A stretch of DNA of 64,000 nucleotides, taken from Xanthomonas sontii (GTDB lineage: Bacteria; Pseudomonadota; Gammaproteobacteria; Xanthomonadales; Xanthomonadaceae). The stretch spans positions 2,416,001 through 2,480,000 of the forward strand of contig NZ_CP132342.1 of assembly GCF_040529055.1 (NCBI RefSeq), read 5' to 3'. Made by a program: the position numbers and the translations under genes. The notes under the pieces were generated by a model. It was not told where the DNA came from and did not search any database. It saw nothing but the letters and a program-made list of their open reading frames with translations. Each line of letters starts with the position of its first letter. Positions within the stretch are counted from its first letter, which is position 1. Below, piece after piece: positions 9,036 to 17,517 of this stretch.

Positions 9036-10480
9036 TGCGCGCGCTCGCGCTTGGCGCCGCGTGTCTGCTGTCGGCGTGCAGCCTGGCCCCGGCCTATGTG
9101 CGTCCCGCCGCACCGATCCCGCCGTCGTGGCCGGTGGGCGACGCCTACCTGGCGCAGCACGAGGCCACGCTGCCGTCGCTGAGCTACCGGCAGGTGTTCG
9201 CCGACCCGCGGCTGCAGGCGCTGATCGCGCAGGCGCTGGACAACAACCGCGACCTGCGGATCGCGCTCGCCGATATCGCCCAGGCGCGCGCGCAGTACCG
9301 GATCCAGCGCGCGGCCCTGCTGCCGGAGGTGGGGACCAGCGCGACCTACACGCGCTCCTATCGCGGCAAGGGTGCGGCGCCGGGCAACGACGCGACCCAG
9401 GGCGGCAACGCAGCGGCCGCACCGGCTGCCGGTTATGCCAGCAACTACGACCTGGGCCTGGGCGTCACCGCGTTCGAACTCGACCTGTTCGGCCGGCTGC
9501 ACGCGCTGAGCACGGCCGCGCAGCAGCGCTATCTGGAACAGGAAGCCGCGGCCCGGGCCACGCGCCTGACCCTGGTCGGCGACATCGCCACGACCTGGCT
9601 GACCTATGCCAGCGACCGCAGCCTGCTGACGCTCGCGCAGGACACCGAACGCAGCGCCGGCGCCAGCGTGGCGCTGACCGCACAGCGGGTGGATGGCGGC
9701 ATCGTGCCGCATTCGGACCTGGATCAGGCCAACCAGGTGCTGCATGCCGCGCAGGCCGACCTGGCTGCGCAGACCACGGCGCTGGCGCAGGACGTCAATG
9801 CGCTGCAGTTGCTGGTGGGCGCTCCGGTCGATCCGGCACTGTTGCCGGGTTCGATCGAGGAGGTCGCGGCCAGCATCGGCGATCCGCCGGCCGGCCTGGA
9901 CACCAGCGTGCTGCTGCGTCGGCCCGACGTGGTGCAGGCCGAATACGAACTGCGCGCTGTCAACGCCCAGATCGGTGCGGCGCGTGCCGCGTTGTTTCCC
10001 AGCATCAGCCTGAGCGGCCTGCTGGGCCTGACCAGCAGCGCGCTGTCGCAGCTGTTCACCCACGACGCGCGCACCGCGTCGGTGGGTGCCGGCGTCGCCT
10101 ACACGGTGTTCGATGGCGGCGCGGCGCGCGCCAACGTGCGCTACACCGAGGCGCAGCGCGATGCCGCGGTGGCCGGCTACGAAAAGACCGTGCAGACCGC
10201 TTTCGGCGAAGTGGCCGATGCCCTGGCCCGGCGCGGCACCATCGATGCGCAGGTGCAGGCGCAGCGCGCGCTCCTCGCCGATGCCGCCAACACCTACGAC
10301 GCCAGCGCGCAGCGCTACCGCGAGGGCGTGGAAAGCGCGCTGTCCAACCTGGATGCGCAGCGCAGCTACTACGCCGCGCAGCGCAGCCTGGTCGCGGTGG
10401 AACTGACCGCGGCCACCAATCGGGTGACGCTGTATCGCACCCTGGGTGGGGATGCGTCGCTGGAGCCCGGGCCGCGCTGA
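9035..10480 (+). CDS. RND efflux outer-membrane lipoprotein (OprM/NodT family)
   Basis: A 481-residue TolC-type channel lipoprotein. The signal peptide ends in lipobox LSAC with Cys15 as the acylated residue, followed by LAPAYVRP, the typical start of mature NodT proteins. Two repeated outer-membrane efflux domains follow, with the conserved ALDNNRDLRIAL and RPDVVQAEYELRAVNAQIGAA stretches. It is the last gene of the adaptor-pump-channel operon, overlapping the pump stop by one base. aroB follows convergently 79 bases away. Confidence 0.94.
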   Translation: MRALALGAACLLSACSLAPAYVRPAAPIPPSWPVGDAYLAQHEATLPSLSYRQVFADPRLQALIAQALDNNRDLRIALADIAQARAQYRIQRAALLPEVGTSATYTRSYRGKGAAPGNDATQGGNAAAAPAAGYASNYDLGLGVTAFELDLFGRLHALSTAAQQRYLEQEAAARATRLTLVGDIATTWLTYASDRSLLTLAQDTERSAGASVALTAQRVDGGIVPHSDLDQANQVLHAAQADLAAQTTALAQDVNALQLLVGAPVDPALLPGSIEEVAASIGDPPAGLDTSVLLRRPDVVQAEYELRAVNAQIGAARAALFPSISLSGLLGLTSSALSQLFTHDARTASVGAGVAYTVFDGGAARANVRYTEAQRDAAVAGYEKTVQTAFGEVADALARRGTIDAQVQAQRALLADAANTYDASAQRYREGVESALSNLDAQRSYYAAQRSLVAVELTAATNRVTLYRTLGGDASLEPGPR

Positions 10481-10559
10481 GCCCGCGCAGCCGCATGGAC
10501 CGGTGCGCGAGTGCCGCTGCGGAGAACAACAGCGGCCGGTCGCTTGGTGCGCCCGTGTT

Positions 10560-11669
10560 TCAGCCGGCGGCCAGCACCGCCAGCACCTCGGCCTCGTCCA
10601 CGTCGGGGACGATCTCGGCGTGGCCGATGCCGCGCCACAGCACCAGCCGCAGGCGGCCGGCCAGATTCTTCTTGTCCAGGCGCATGCGCGCCAGCAACGC
10701 CTCGGGCGCCAGCCCGGCCGGCAGCGCGGTGGGCAAGCCGAAGTCGTGCAGCAGCGCGCGCAGCTGCGCGGTGTCCTGCGCGCTGGCCATGCCCAGCCGC
10801 GCCGACAGCTCCGCGGCCAGCACCATGCCCACCGCCACCGCTTCGCCGTGGTTGAGGTTGGCGTTGTCCGGGGCGCCGTAGCCCTGTTCGGTCTCGATGG
10901 CGTGGCCGAAGGTGTGGCCGAGGTTGAGCAGGGCGCGCTCGCCCTTTTCCAGCGGATCGCGGGCGACGATCTCGGCCTTGTGCTCGCAGCTGCGCGCGAT
11001 CGCCTGCGCCAGCGCCGCCGGCTCGCCGGCCAGCAGCGCGCGACGTTCGGCATGCAGCCATTCGAAGAACAGCGGGTCGCGGATGGCGCCGTACTTGATC
11101 ACCTCGGCCAGCCCGGCGCGCAGTTCGCGCGGCGGCAGGCTGCGCAGCGCGGCGGTGTCGGCCAGCACCGCGCGCGGCGGATGGAAGGCGCCGACCAGGT
11201 TCTTGCCCTGCGGGATGTCCACCGCGGTCTTGCCGCCGACCGAGGAGTCGACCATCGCCAGCAGCGTGGTCGGCAGTTGCACGCAGTCCACGCCGCGCAT
11301 CCAGCAGGCGGCGGCGAAGCCGGCCAGGTCGCCGACCACGCCGCCGCCCAGCGCCAGCACGCAGGCGTCGCGGGTGGCGCCCAGGGCGGCCAGCGCGGCG
11401 ATCGCCGCGGCGAAGTGGTCCAGGGTCTTGGAGGCCTCGCCGGCGGGGATCACGAAGTCGCCGATCTGCAACTCCGGGCGTGCCGCCAGCAGCGCGCTGC
11501 GAACCTGCGCGGCATACAGCGGCGCCACCTGGCTGTCGCTGAGCAGCAGCACATGGCGGCCGCGCACGTGCGCGGCGAGGGCGGCGCCGTCGTCGAGCAG
11601 GCCGGGGCCGATGTGGATGGTGTAGGCCGGGTCGCCAGCGACCTGGACCGTGCGCGATGCTGCGGTCAT
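10560..11669 (-). CDS. aroB: 3-dehydroquinate synthase
   Basis: A 369-residue cytoplasmic enzyme that converts DAHP to 3-dehydroquinate, the second step of the shikimate pathway. The NAD-binding [13 protein letters not shown], the [11 protein letters not shown] loop with its catalytic lysine, and the metal-binding HTFGHAIE and [10 protein letters not shown] segments are all intact. The ATG at 11669 overlaps the aroK stop by four bases, the classic aroK-aroB order, so the two are cotranscribed and coupled. Longer readings of this frame upstream run into aroK and are not genuine. Confidence 0.97.
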   Translation of the reverse strand: MTAASRTVQVAGDPAYTIHIGPGLLDDGAALAAHVRGRHVLLLSDSQVAPLYAAQVRSALLAARPELQIGDFVIPAGEASKTLDHFAAAIAALAALGATRDACVLALGGGVVGDLAGFAAACWMRGVDCVQLPTTLLAMVDSSVGGKTAVDIPQGKNLVGAFHPPRAVLADTAALRSLPPRELRAGLAEVIKYGAIRDPLFFEWLHAERRALLAGEPAALAQAIARSCEHKAEIVARDPLEKGERALLNLGHTFGHAIETEQGYGAPDNANLNHGEAVAVGMVLAAELSARLGMASAQDTAQLRALLHDFGLPTALPAGLAPEALLARMRLDKKNLAGRLRLVLWRGIGHAEIVPDVDEAEVLAVLAAG

Positions 11670-12208
11670 GCAGTGGGTTCCGGAAGTTTCCACGACGCGG
11701 CCAGGCGCACGACCAGTTGCGCGGTGGCCTCGGCCGGGGTGAGGTGGTCGGTGTCCAGGATCAGGTCGGCGACCTCCCGGTACAGCGGTTCGCGCACCGC
11801 GTGCAGATCGCGCAGCACCTGCTCGCGGTCGCCACGCTGCAGCAGCGGGCGGCTGCGGTCGCGGTGCAGGCGCTGCAGTTGCGCGGCCACGCCCACCCGC
11901 AGGTACACCACGAAGCCGTGCTCGCGCATCTCGCGGCGGCTGTCGGCGTTGAGCACGGCGCCGCCGCCGGTGGAGATCAGGTGGCCGGGCGTGCTCAGGA
12001 TGCTTTCCAGCACCGCGCGCTCGTGCTCGCGGAAACCGGCTTCGCCGGCGTGTTCGAACAGCGAAGCGATGCTGGCGCCGGTGCGCTCGACGATGGTCTG
12101 GTCGCTGTCGACGAAGACCAGGCCGAAGCGCTCGGCCAGGCGGCGACCGATGACGCTCTTGCCGGCGCCCATCGGGCCGACCAGCACCAGGTTGGGGGCG
12201 GGATTCAT
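11666..12208 (-). CDS. aroK: Shikimate kinase
   Basis: A 180-residue kinase phosphorylating shikimate at the 3-hydroxyl with ATP. Walker A is [11 protein letters not shown] near residues 11-21; the shikimate-binding Asp in [13 protein letters not shown], the STGGGAVL glycine turn and the lid-region RSRPLLQ arginine are visible. It is the first gene of the aroK-aroB pair and is divergent from pdxH, whose ATG is 133 bases away, so promoters for both lie in that short gap. Confidence 0.96.
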   Translation of the reverse strand: MNPAPNLVLVGPMGAGKSVIGRRLAERFGLVFVDSDQTIVERTGASIASLFEHAGEAGFREHERAVLESILSTPGHLISTGGGAVLNADSRREMREHGFVVYLRVGVAAQLQRLHRDRSRPLLQRGDREQVLRDLHAVREPLYREVADLILDTDHLTPAEATAQLVVRLAASWKLPEPTA

Positions 12209-12341
12209 CCGCCGATGCTAGCAGAGACCGACGCCGCCCCGCGCGCCGCGCAGGCGCGTGCGCGGGGCCTTGCGCGGCGAAGCGTGCGTCGCGCGGTGCA
12301 TGGCGCGACAATGGCGCATCGTCCGCCGAGTGCCTGTCGCC

Positions 12342-12941
12342 ATGCCCGATCTCTACGCCGAAGCCCTGTCCACGTTCGCCGACCTGTTCGCCGAGGCGCG
12401 CACCAGCGACGAGGCCGAATACAACGCCATGGTCGTGTCCTCGGCCACGCTGGAGGCGCGCCCGTCGTCGCGGGTGGTGCTGCTGAAGGCCTACGACGCG
12501 CGCGGTTTCGTGTTCTACACCCATCTGGACAGCCAGAAGGGCCGCGAGCTGCAGGCCAATCCGCAGGCCTCGCTGCTGTTCCTGTGGCGGCGCATGCGCG
12601 AGGACGGGGTGCAGGTGCGCATCGACGGCGAGGTGCAACTGGTCGCCGCGGCCGAGGCCGATGCCTATTTCGCCTCGCGCCCGCGCATGAGCCAGATCGG
12701 CGCCTGGGCCTCGGCGCAGTCGCGCACGCTGGCCTCGCGCGAGGAATTCGAGGAACGCGTGGCCAAGGCCGAGGCCACCTTCGAGGGCCGCGAGGTGCCG
12801 CGTCCGGACGGCTGGGGCGGGTTCCGCGTGGTGCCGCGCAGTTTCGAGTTCTGGTACGGCGCCAAGTACCGCCTGCACGAGCGCTGGCGCTACGAGGCCG
12901 ACGCCGCCGGCCACTGGAGCAAGCGGATGCTGTTCCCGTGA
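12342..12941 (+). CDS. pdxH: Pyridoxine/pyridoxamine 5'-phosphate oxidase
   Basis: A 199-residue FMN enzyme that oxidises pyridoxine or pyridoxamine 5'-phosphate to PLP. It carries the FMN-binding segment [19 protein letters not shown], the [11 protein letters not shown] loop and the C-terminal signature [17 protein letters not shown]. The dimer-type [13 protein letters not shown] segment is also present. ATG 12342 gives the family N-terminus; the frame is open further upstream but without a comparable start. Confidence 0.95.
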   Translation: MPDLYAEALSTFADLFAEARTSDEAEYNAMVVSSATLEARPSSRVVLLKAYDARGFVFYTHLDSQKGRELQANPQASLLFLWRRMREDGVQVRIDGEVQLVAAAEADAYFASRPRMSQIGAWASAQSRTLASREEFEERVAKAEATFEGREVPRPDGWGGFRVVPRSFEFWYGAKYRLHERWRYEADAAGHWSKRMLFP

Positions 12942-13011
12942 GCGGCGCCGGCCCCGCCTGCCGCGGCACCGCCGCCGCGGTGCGCGCGTGCTCGGGCGGG
13001 GCGCACTGAGC

Positions 13012-13812
13012 GTGGGCCCGCAGCGCATCGTCTGCCTGACCGAGGAGCCGACCGAGACGCTGTACGCGCTCGGCGAACAGCAGCGTATCGTCGGCATCAG
13101 CGGCTTCACCGTGCGCCCGCCGCAGGCGCGCCGCGACAAGCCCAAGGTCAGCGCCTTCACCAGCGCCAAGATCGGCGAGATCCTCAAGCTGCAGCCGGAC
13201 CTCGCCATCGGCTTCTCCGACATCCAGGCCGACATCGCCGCCGAACTGGTACGGCATGGCGTGGAGGTGTGGATCGCCAACCATCGCAGTGTCGACGGCA
13301 TCCTCGACTACATCCGCCGCCTCGGCGCGCTGGTCGGCGCCGGGCCACGCGCCGTGGCCTATGCCGACGAACTGCAGCGCGGCCTCGACGCCATCGCCGC
13401 GCAGGCCGCCACCTTGCCGCGGCGGCCGCGGGTGTACCTGGAGGAATGGGACGAGCCCATCATCACCGGGATCCGCTGGGTGGCCGAACTGGTCGGCATC
13501 GCCGGCGGCGACGACGTGTTCCCGGAACTGTCGGTGCAGCCGCTGGCCAAGGCGCGGATCCTGGCCAACGGCGACGAGGTGGTGCGGCGCGCGCCGGACA
13601 TCATCCTCGGCTCCTGGTGCGGCAAGCGCTTCCGCCCCGAGCGCGTCGCCGCGCGGCCGGGCTGGGCGGCGATTCCGGCGGTGCGCGACGGGCAACTGTT
13701 CGAGATCAAGTCGCCGCTGATCCTGCAGCCGGGGCCGGCGGCCCTCACCGACGGCGTGCGTGCCATCGCCGACATCATCCAGGCCTGGGCCAGGGGTGTG
13801 GGCGCTCGCTAG
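13012..13812 (+). CDS. BtuF-like cobalamin/siderophore-type binding protein
   Basis: A 266-residue protein of the helical-backbone class III periplasmic binding family (BtuF/FhuD fold). It starts [17 protein letters not shown], the usual first strand, and has the [18 protein letters not shown] and [14 protein letters not shown] elements. No signal peptide is seen, so a cytoplasmic or unusual location is possible; related stand-alone proteins are often annotated cobalamin-binding. No permease or ATPase gene is adjacent. Two GTG starts (12988 and 13012) are possible; 13012 follows a GGCGGGG tract and is preferred. Confidence 0.8.
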   Translation: MGPQRIVCLTEEPTETLYALGEQQRIVGISGFTVRPPQARRDKPKVSAFTSAKIGEILKLQPDLAIGFSDIQADIAAELVRHGVEVWIANHRSVDGILDYIRRLGALVGAGPRAVAYADELQRGLDAIAAQAATLPRRPRVYLEEWDEPIITGIRWVAELVGIAGGDDVFPELSVQPLAKARILANGDEVVRRAPDIILGSWCGKRFRPERVAARPGWAAIPAVRDGQLFEIKSPLILQPGPAALTDGVRAIADIIQAWARGVGAR

Positions 13813-13955
13813 GGCGCGTCTTCCAGGCCAAGAGTCGAACAGGCGCGACGTTCGTGTGTCGCCGCGGCATCGCCCCGCGAACGGATCGCTCTTCCTCGAT
13901 CCTGCTTGTGGCGCGCGCCACCACGCCGCGGCGGGCGCCGGACGCGACGATTCCG

Positions 13956-15341
13956 TTAGCCCGGCGCCGGCTGGGTGCGGCCGGCGATGCCCAGGCCGAG
14001 CAGCGCCATGAGCGCGGCGACGGCGAAGGTCGACAGGTATGCAGCGGCGGCCGAGTACGCCAGCAGTGCAGCGAACAGGGAGCCGCCGACCGCCAGCGTG
14101 GTTGCCACCGCGATCGCCTCGCTCAACTGCAGCGCCGAACTGTTGCGGCCCTGCCGCGCCGGCGGCGACAGGGTCAGGGTCAGCACCGCCAGGGTCGGGT
14201 AGATCAGGCCCATGCCCAGGCCGGTCGCGGTCCAGCCGCCGATCGCCAGCGCTGCCGGCACTGCCGGCAGCAGCGCCAGCGTGGTGGTCGCGATGCCCAG
14301 CGCCATCAGCGTGCAGCCCAGCCGCAGCCGCCGCAGGCGGGTGGCATCGCGGCCGTAGTGGCCCTGATGCCAGGAACCGGCGAACCAGCCCAGCGCGCCG
14401 GCGCTCAGCGCCACGCCGGCCCACACCGGCGACAGCCCGCGTTCGCGCGACAGCAGTAGCGGCAGGAACGCCTCGCAGCCGAAGAACGCCGAGCCGGCGA
14501 TGCCGCGCAGCGCGATCACGCTGGGCAGGCCGCGCGCGGCGCGCAGGGTGCCGGCCGGCAGCAGCCGCCAGGTGCACAGCGCCAACAGCGCCAGCGCCGA
14601 CGGCAGCAGCAGCGCCGCCCACAGCCCACGCTGCTGGCCGCCCAGGTACAGCAGGCAGACGCCGGCCGCGGCGCCCAGCGACCACCGCCGCGCCGCGCCG
14701 CTGGCGCCGTCCGCGCTCGCGGCGGGCGGCAGGCGCCGCAGCGCCGGCCACAGCATCGCCGCCGCCGGCAGCGCCAGCAGCGGTACCGCCAGGAACACCC
14801 AACGCCAGCCGACGTGCTCGACGATCAGCCCGCTGATGCTGGGGCCGATCAGCGACGGCACCACCCAGCCGGCGGAGAACGCGGCGAACATGCGCGGGCG
14901 GATCGCCTGCGGATACAGCCGCGCGACCAGCACGTACAGCACGACCGAGATCGCGCCGGCGCCCAGGCCCTGCACCAGTCGGCCGGCGAGCAGGAATCCC
15001 ATCGACGGAGCGAAGCCGGCCAGCAGCAGCCCGCAGACGAAGCAGGCCAGGCCGGTCCACAGCGGCGTCGCCGGCCCGTGCAGGTCGCTCCAGCGCCCGG
15101 CCACGGTCATGCCGATCACGCTGGTGGCCAGGGTGCCGCCGAACGCCAGCGCGTACAGCCGCAGGCCGTCCAGTTCGCGGGCCACGGTCGGCATCGCCGC
15201 GGCCACCGCCAGCGCCTCGAAGGCGATCAGCGACACCAGTGCGACCATGCCGATGGTGGTGGCGCGGTAGGCCGGCGCCAGCACGGAGCCGGCAGCGGCA
15301 GGGGCGGGTGGAGCAGCGGCGGTGGTGGCGTGGTCTTGCAT
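13956..15341 (-). CDS. MFS exporter, predicted SoxR target
   Basis: A 461-residue major facilitator transporter with about 14 hydrophobic segments, a GRLVQGLGAGAISVVLY helix and the first-helix pattern SLIAFEALAVAAAMPTVARELDG typical of DHA-type drug exporters. The ATG at 15341 is preceded by AGGTTCGCCG; an upstream in-frame ATG at 15413 would fall inside the promoter described below and is rejected. It is divergent from soxR, and its promoter contains a SoxR box, so it probably exports redox-active compounds or antibiotics when SoxR is oxidised (inference). Confidence 0.9.
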   Translation of the reverse strand: MQDHATTAAAPPAPAAAGSVLAPAYRATTIGMVALVSLIAFEALAVAAAMPTVARELDGLRLYALAFGGTLATSVIGMTVAGRWSDLHGPATPLWTGLACFVCGLLLAGFAPSMGFLLAGRLVQGLGAGAISVVLYVLVARLYPQAIRPRMFAAFSAGWVVPSLIGPSISGLIVEHVGWRWVFLAVPLLALPAAAMLWPALRRLPPAASADGASGAARRWSLGAAAGVCLLYLGGQQRGLWAALLLPSALALLALCTWRLLPAGTLRAARGLPSVIALRGIAGSAFFGCEAFLPLLLSRERGLSPVWAGVALSAGALGWFAGSWHQGHYGRDATRLRRLRLGCTLMALGIATTTLALLPAVPAALAIGGWTATGLGMGLIYPTLAVLTLTLSPPARQGRNSSALQLSEAIAVATTLAVGGSLFAALLAYSAAAAYLSTFAVAALMALLGLGIAGRTQPAPG

Positions 15342-15408
15342 CGGCGAACCTGGGGAAAAGGGTGGACGTCTGCCGGCGGCGACTTGCGTGGGCGCGTGCA
15401 GCCCGTGC

Positions 15409-15439
15409 AGCATGCAACCTCAACCGGACTCGAGGTCAA
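15409..15439 (-). promoter_or_regulatory. SoxR-type promoter of the MFS exporter
   Basis: Reading the minus strand: -35 TTGACC (15439-15434), a 19-base spacer, and -10 CATGCT (15414-15409). The over-long 19-base spacer is the hallmark of MerR/SoxR-activated promoters. Inside it lies the imperfect palindrome 15418-15435 reading CCTCAACCGGACTCGAGG, close to the known enterobacterial SoxR site CCTCAAGTTAACTTGAGG. Confidence 0.82.
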
Positions 15440-15442
15440 GCG

Positions 15443-15880
15443 ATGCAGGAAGAACTGAGCGTCGGACAGGTCGCCGCGCGCAGCGGCGTGGCGGTGTCGG
15501 CGCTGCATTTCTACGAGAGCAAGGGCCTGATCCGCAGCATGCGTACCGCCGGCAACCAGCGCCGCTACGCGCGCGACGTGCTGCGCCGGCTGGCGGTGAT
15601 CCGCGTGGCGCAACGCGTCGGCGTGCCGCTGGACAGCGTCAAGGCGGCCTTCGCGCAGTTGCCCGACGCGCGCACCCCGACCCGCGCCGAGTGGGCACGG
15701 ATGTCGGCGGTGTGGCGCGAGGAACTGGACGCACGCATCCTGCAGCTGACCCGCCTGCGCCACCAGCTCACCGACTGCATCGGCTGCGGCTGCCTGTCGC
15801 TGCGCCGCTGCCGGCTCAGCAACCCGGCCGACACCCTGGCCGCGCACGGCGATGGGCCGCAGCGCTGGACGGAGGAGTGA
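15443..15880 (+). CDS. soxR: Redox-sensing transcriptional activator SoxR
   Basis: A 145-residue MerR-family regulator with a [2Fe-2S] cluster. The winged-helix segment begins ELSVGQVAARSGVAVSALHFYE, followed by the dimerisation helix and the four cluster ligands Cys112, Cys115, Cys117 and Cys123 with the exact C-x2-C-x-C-x5-C spacing of SoxR. Cluster oxidation by redox-cycling compounds switches on target promoters. The ATG lies only 8 bases from the SoxR box of the divergent MFS promoter, so bound SoxR may also affect its own transcription. Confidence 0.95.
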   Translation: MQEELSVGQVAARSGVAVSALHFYESKGLIRSMRTAGNQRRYARDVLRRLAVIRVAQRVGVPLDSVKAAFAQLPDARTPTRAEWARMSAVWREELDARILQLTRLRHQLTDCIGCGCLSLRRCRLSNPADTLAAHGDGPQRWTEE

Positions 15881-15948
15881 GCGCTGCGTGCGCGCGCAGC
15901 CGCCGCGTGCAATGTCGCCCCGTCCACCGCTACCGCGTCGGGACTGAA

Positions 15949-17156
15949 GGGCACCTCTAAAAACCCCGCCTTTGGCATCATTGGTCTGGAGAACACGCCG
16001 AGGACGCCACGATGATCAGCCTGTTTGCCGGCCACGAACGCGAAGCCAAGCGGCAGCAGATCGGCGATCCTCTGGCTCTGCTGTCACGGCATATCGACTT
16101 TGCCGGGATTGCTCACGTCGTAGACGCGAAGCTGTCCTTGGGTACTGGCAAGCGCGGTGGCCGTCCGGCTTGGCCGACGCAGGTGATGATCAAGCTGCTG
16201 CTGTTGCAGCAGTTGTACAACCTCTCCGACGATGCGCTGGAGTACCAGGTGCTGGATCGGCGCAGCTTCCAGCAATTCCTCGGACTGGAACACAGCGGCA
16301 AGGTGCCCGACGCCAAGACGATCTGGGTGTGGCGCGAACGGCTCAAGACCAAGGATCTGATGGGCGACATCAGCGCGGCGATCGGTGAGCAATTGCAACG
16401 TGCCGGGTTCATTGCCCGCGGCGGTCAGATCATCGACGCCAGCATCGTCAGCGCTCCGATCCAGCGCAACACGCGCGAAGAGAACGCGCAGATCAAGCAG
16501 GGCGATGACGTCGGCCAGGACTGGAGCGATGCCAAGCGTGCGCAGAAGGATATGCAGGCACGTTGGACCAGGAAGCATGGGGTGGCGTTCTACGGCTACA
16601 AGCTGCACGCCAGCACGGACCGTCGCTGGGGCTTCATCCGCCGCTACGACGTGAGCGCGGCCAACGTGCACGACAGCCGTCACTTCGAGCAGGTGCTGGA
16701 CCCGGACAACACCGGCCGCACGGTATGGGCCGATAGCGGGTATGCCGATGCAGCGCGGGAAGCAGACCTGAAAAGGCGTGGTTACCGCCCCGCGATCCAA
16801 CATCAAGGGCATGCGCGCAAGCCCTTGAGCGAGGCAGCAAAGCGCCGGAACCGTCGAATTGCCAAGGATCGGGTGTTCGGCGAGCACCCGTTTGCGCGCT
16901 TGGCCCAACAAGGCGGCAAGTTCGTACGCTGCATCGGCTTGGCGCGGGCAAAGGTGGTGATCGGGCTGAAGGTCGCCAGCCATAACGTGATGCGGCTGGC
17001 ACGGCTACAGGAGCGGGCCATGGCGCCAGCGTGATCGGCTGAGGTAGCCCAGCGGCCACCTCAGCCTCCCAACCACCACGATCAGGCGCCGCTCTGGTGC
17101 CGTTGCGACAGATGCTACCCCTGGCTCCAGGTCGTGGCAGGTTGTTCGAGGTGCCC
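15949..17156 (+). mobile_element. IS5-family insertion sequence, complete
   Basis: A 1208-base element with imperfect terminal inverted repeats: the left end reads GGGCACCTCTAAAAACC and the complement of the right end GGGCACCTCGAACAACC, two mismatches in 17. A four-base target duplication TGAA flanks it (15945-15948 and 17157-17160). Removing the element rebuilds GGGACTGAAGTCCC followed by TCCCAC, identical to the hairpin arm at 58578-58604, so it inserted into a copy of that repeat. One intact transposase gene fills it. Confidence 0.92.
16012..17034 (+). CDS. IS5-family transposase
   Basis: A 340-residue DDE transposase. It begins MISLFAGHEREAKRQQIGD, has the N-terminal DUF772-type region (MIKLLLLQQLYNLSDDALEYQ), the first catalytic Asp in QIIDASIVSAP, the second in VWADSGYADAAREADL and the final Glu within a Y-x2-R-like region near KRRNRRIAKDRVFGEHPF. 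No frameshift or stop interrupts it, so it is probably active. It occupies almost the whole element between the inverted repeats. Confidence 0.93.
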   Translation: MISLFAGHEREAKRQQIGDPLALLSRHIDFAGIAHVVDAKLSLGTGKRGGRPAWPTQVMIKLLLLQQLYNLSDDALEYQVLDRRSFQQFLGLEHSGKVPDAKTIWVWRERLKTKDLMGDISAAIGEQLQRAGFIARGGQIIDASIVSAPIQRNTREENAQIKQGDDVGQDWSDAKRAQKDMQARWTRKHGVAFYGYKLHASTDRRWGFIRRYDVSAANVHDSRHFEQVLDPDNTGRTVWADSGYADAAREADLKRRGYRPAIQHQGHARKPLSEAAKRRNRRIAKDRVFGEHPFARLAQQGGKFVRCIGLARAKVVIGLKVASHNVMRLARLQERAMAPA

Positions 17157-17222
17157 TGAAGTCCCTCCCACAATTGACATTGACCGCGCTCGCTCTGCGC
17201 CGGTCGGTCTATGGATATTTCC

Positions 17223-17302
17223 GTAGGCGCGGTTGCAGCCGCGACCGGGGATTCCCGGTAATGCCAGTCGCGGCTGATCCCAAACAGGCGACAAGAGCCG
17301 CT
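17223..17302 (-). repeat. REP-like hairpin repeat, long form, split by the IS110 element
   Basis: On the minus strand this matches the long-form repeat at 40233-40317 nearly throughout (GGGATCAGCCGCGAC, TTACCGGGAAT and flanks). Its outer GTAGGAG end is missing here but is found as CTCCTACGG at 18449-18457 on the other side of the IS110 element, showing that one repeat was split by the insertion. Confidence 0.82.
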
Positions 17303-17331
17303 TGTGTCAAATAAGGGTCTATCGTTGTAGG

Positions 17332-17490
17332 TGAGAGCGGAGTGCGGCAGGCCGTTTAGCCGCAGTGCCAGCAAGCACGAGTAGGAGTCAGCGCCGCCGC
17401 ACTCCGGTTCTCCTGCCTGACAAGCCCGAACAGTTGCCCGAGTGACGAGCTCGAACTCCACAAGCATGGGCATCGGCAGGAGCGCTCTCG
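17332..17490 (+). ncRNA. Predicted IS110 bridge RNA with target and donor guide loops
   Basis: Two stem-loops can be drawn. Stem 1 pairs 17339-17348 with 17396-17405 (10 perfect pairs) and encloses AGCCGC at 17358-17363, identical to the left target 17296-17301, and GTAGGAG at 17381-17387, the exact complement of the right target CTCCTAC at 18449-18455. Stem 2 pairs 17410-17417 with 17475-17482 (8 perfect pairs) and encloses ACAGTTG at 17430-17436, identical to the element's right end 18441-18447, and CACAAG at 17459-17464, the complement of its left end CTTGTG at 17301-17306. This matches the target-binding and donor-binding loops known for IS110 bridge RNAs. RNA ends are estimated. Confidence 0.8.
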
Positions 17491-17517
17491 TCCATGAGTC
17501 TACTGCGGAGAACGTCT

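Noticed and set aside
5196..9422. 1408-residue open frame on the minus strand across the RND operon
   Set aside because: It is a shadow: composition is Arg/His/Gln/Ala-rich without motifs, and the opposite strand encodes a complete conserved pump.
12205..15423. 1072-residue minus-strand frame across pdxH, the binding protein and the MFS gene
   Set aside because: It is antisense to well-supported genes or in the wrong frame of the MFS gene, with low-complexity translation.
17494..17517. Upstream ATG for the IS110 recombinase
   Set aside because: Its only purine-rich leader belongs to the donor-loop stem of the predicted RNA, while 17518 has a properly spaced GGAG.
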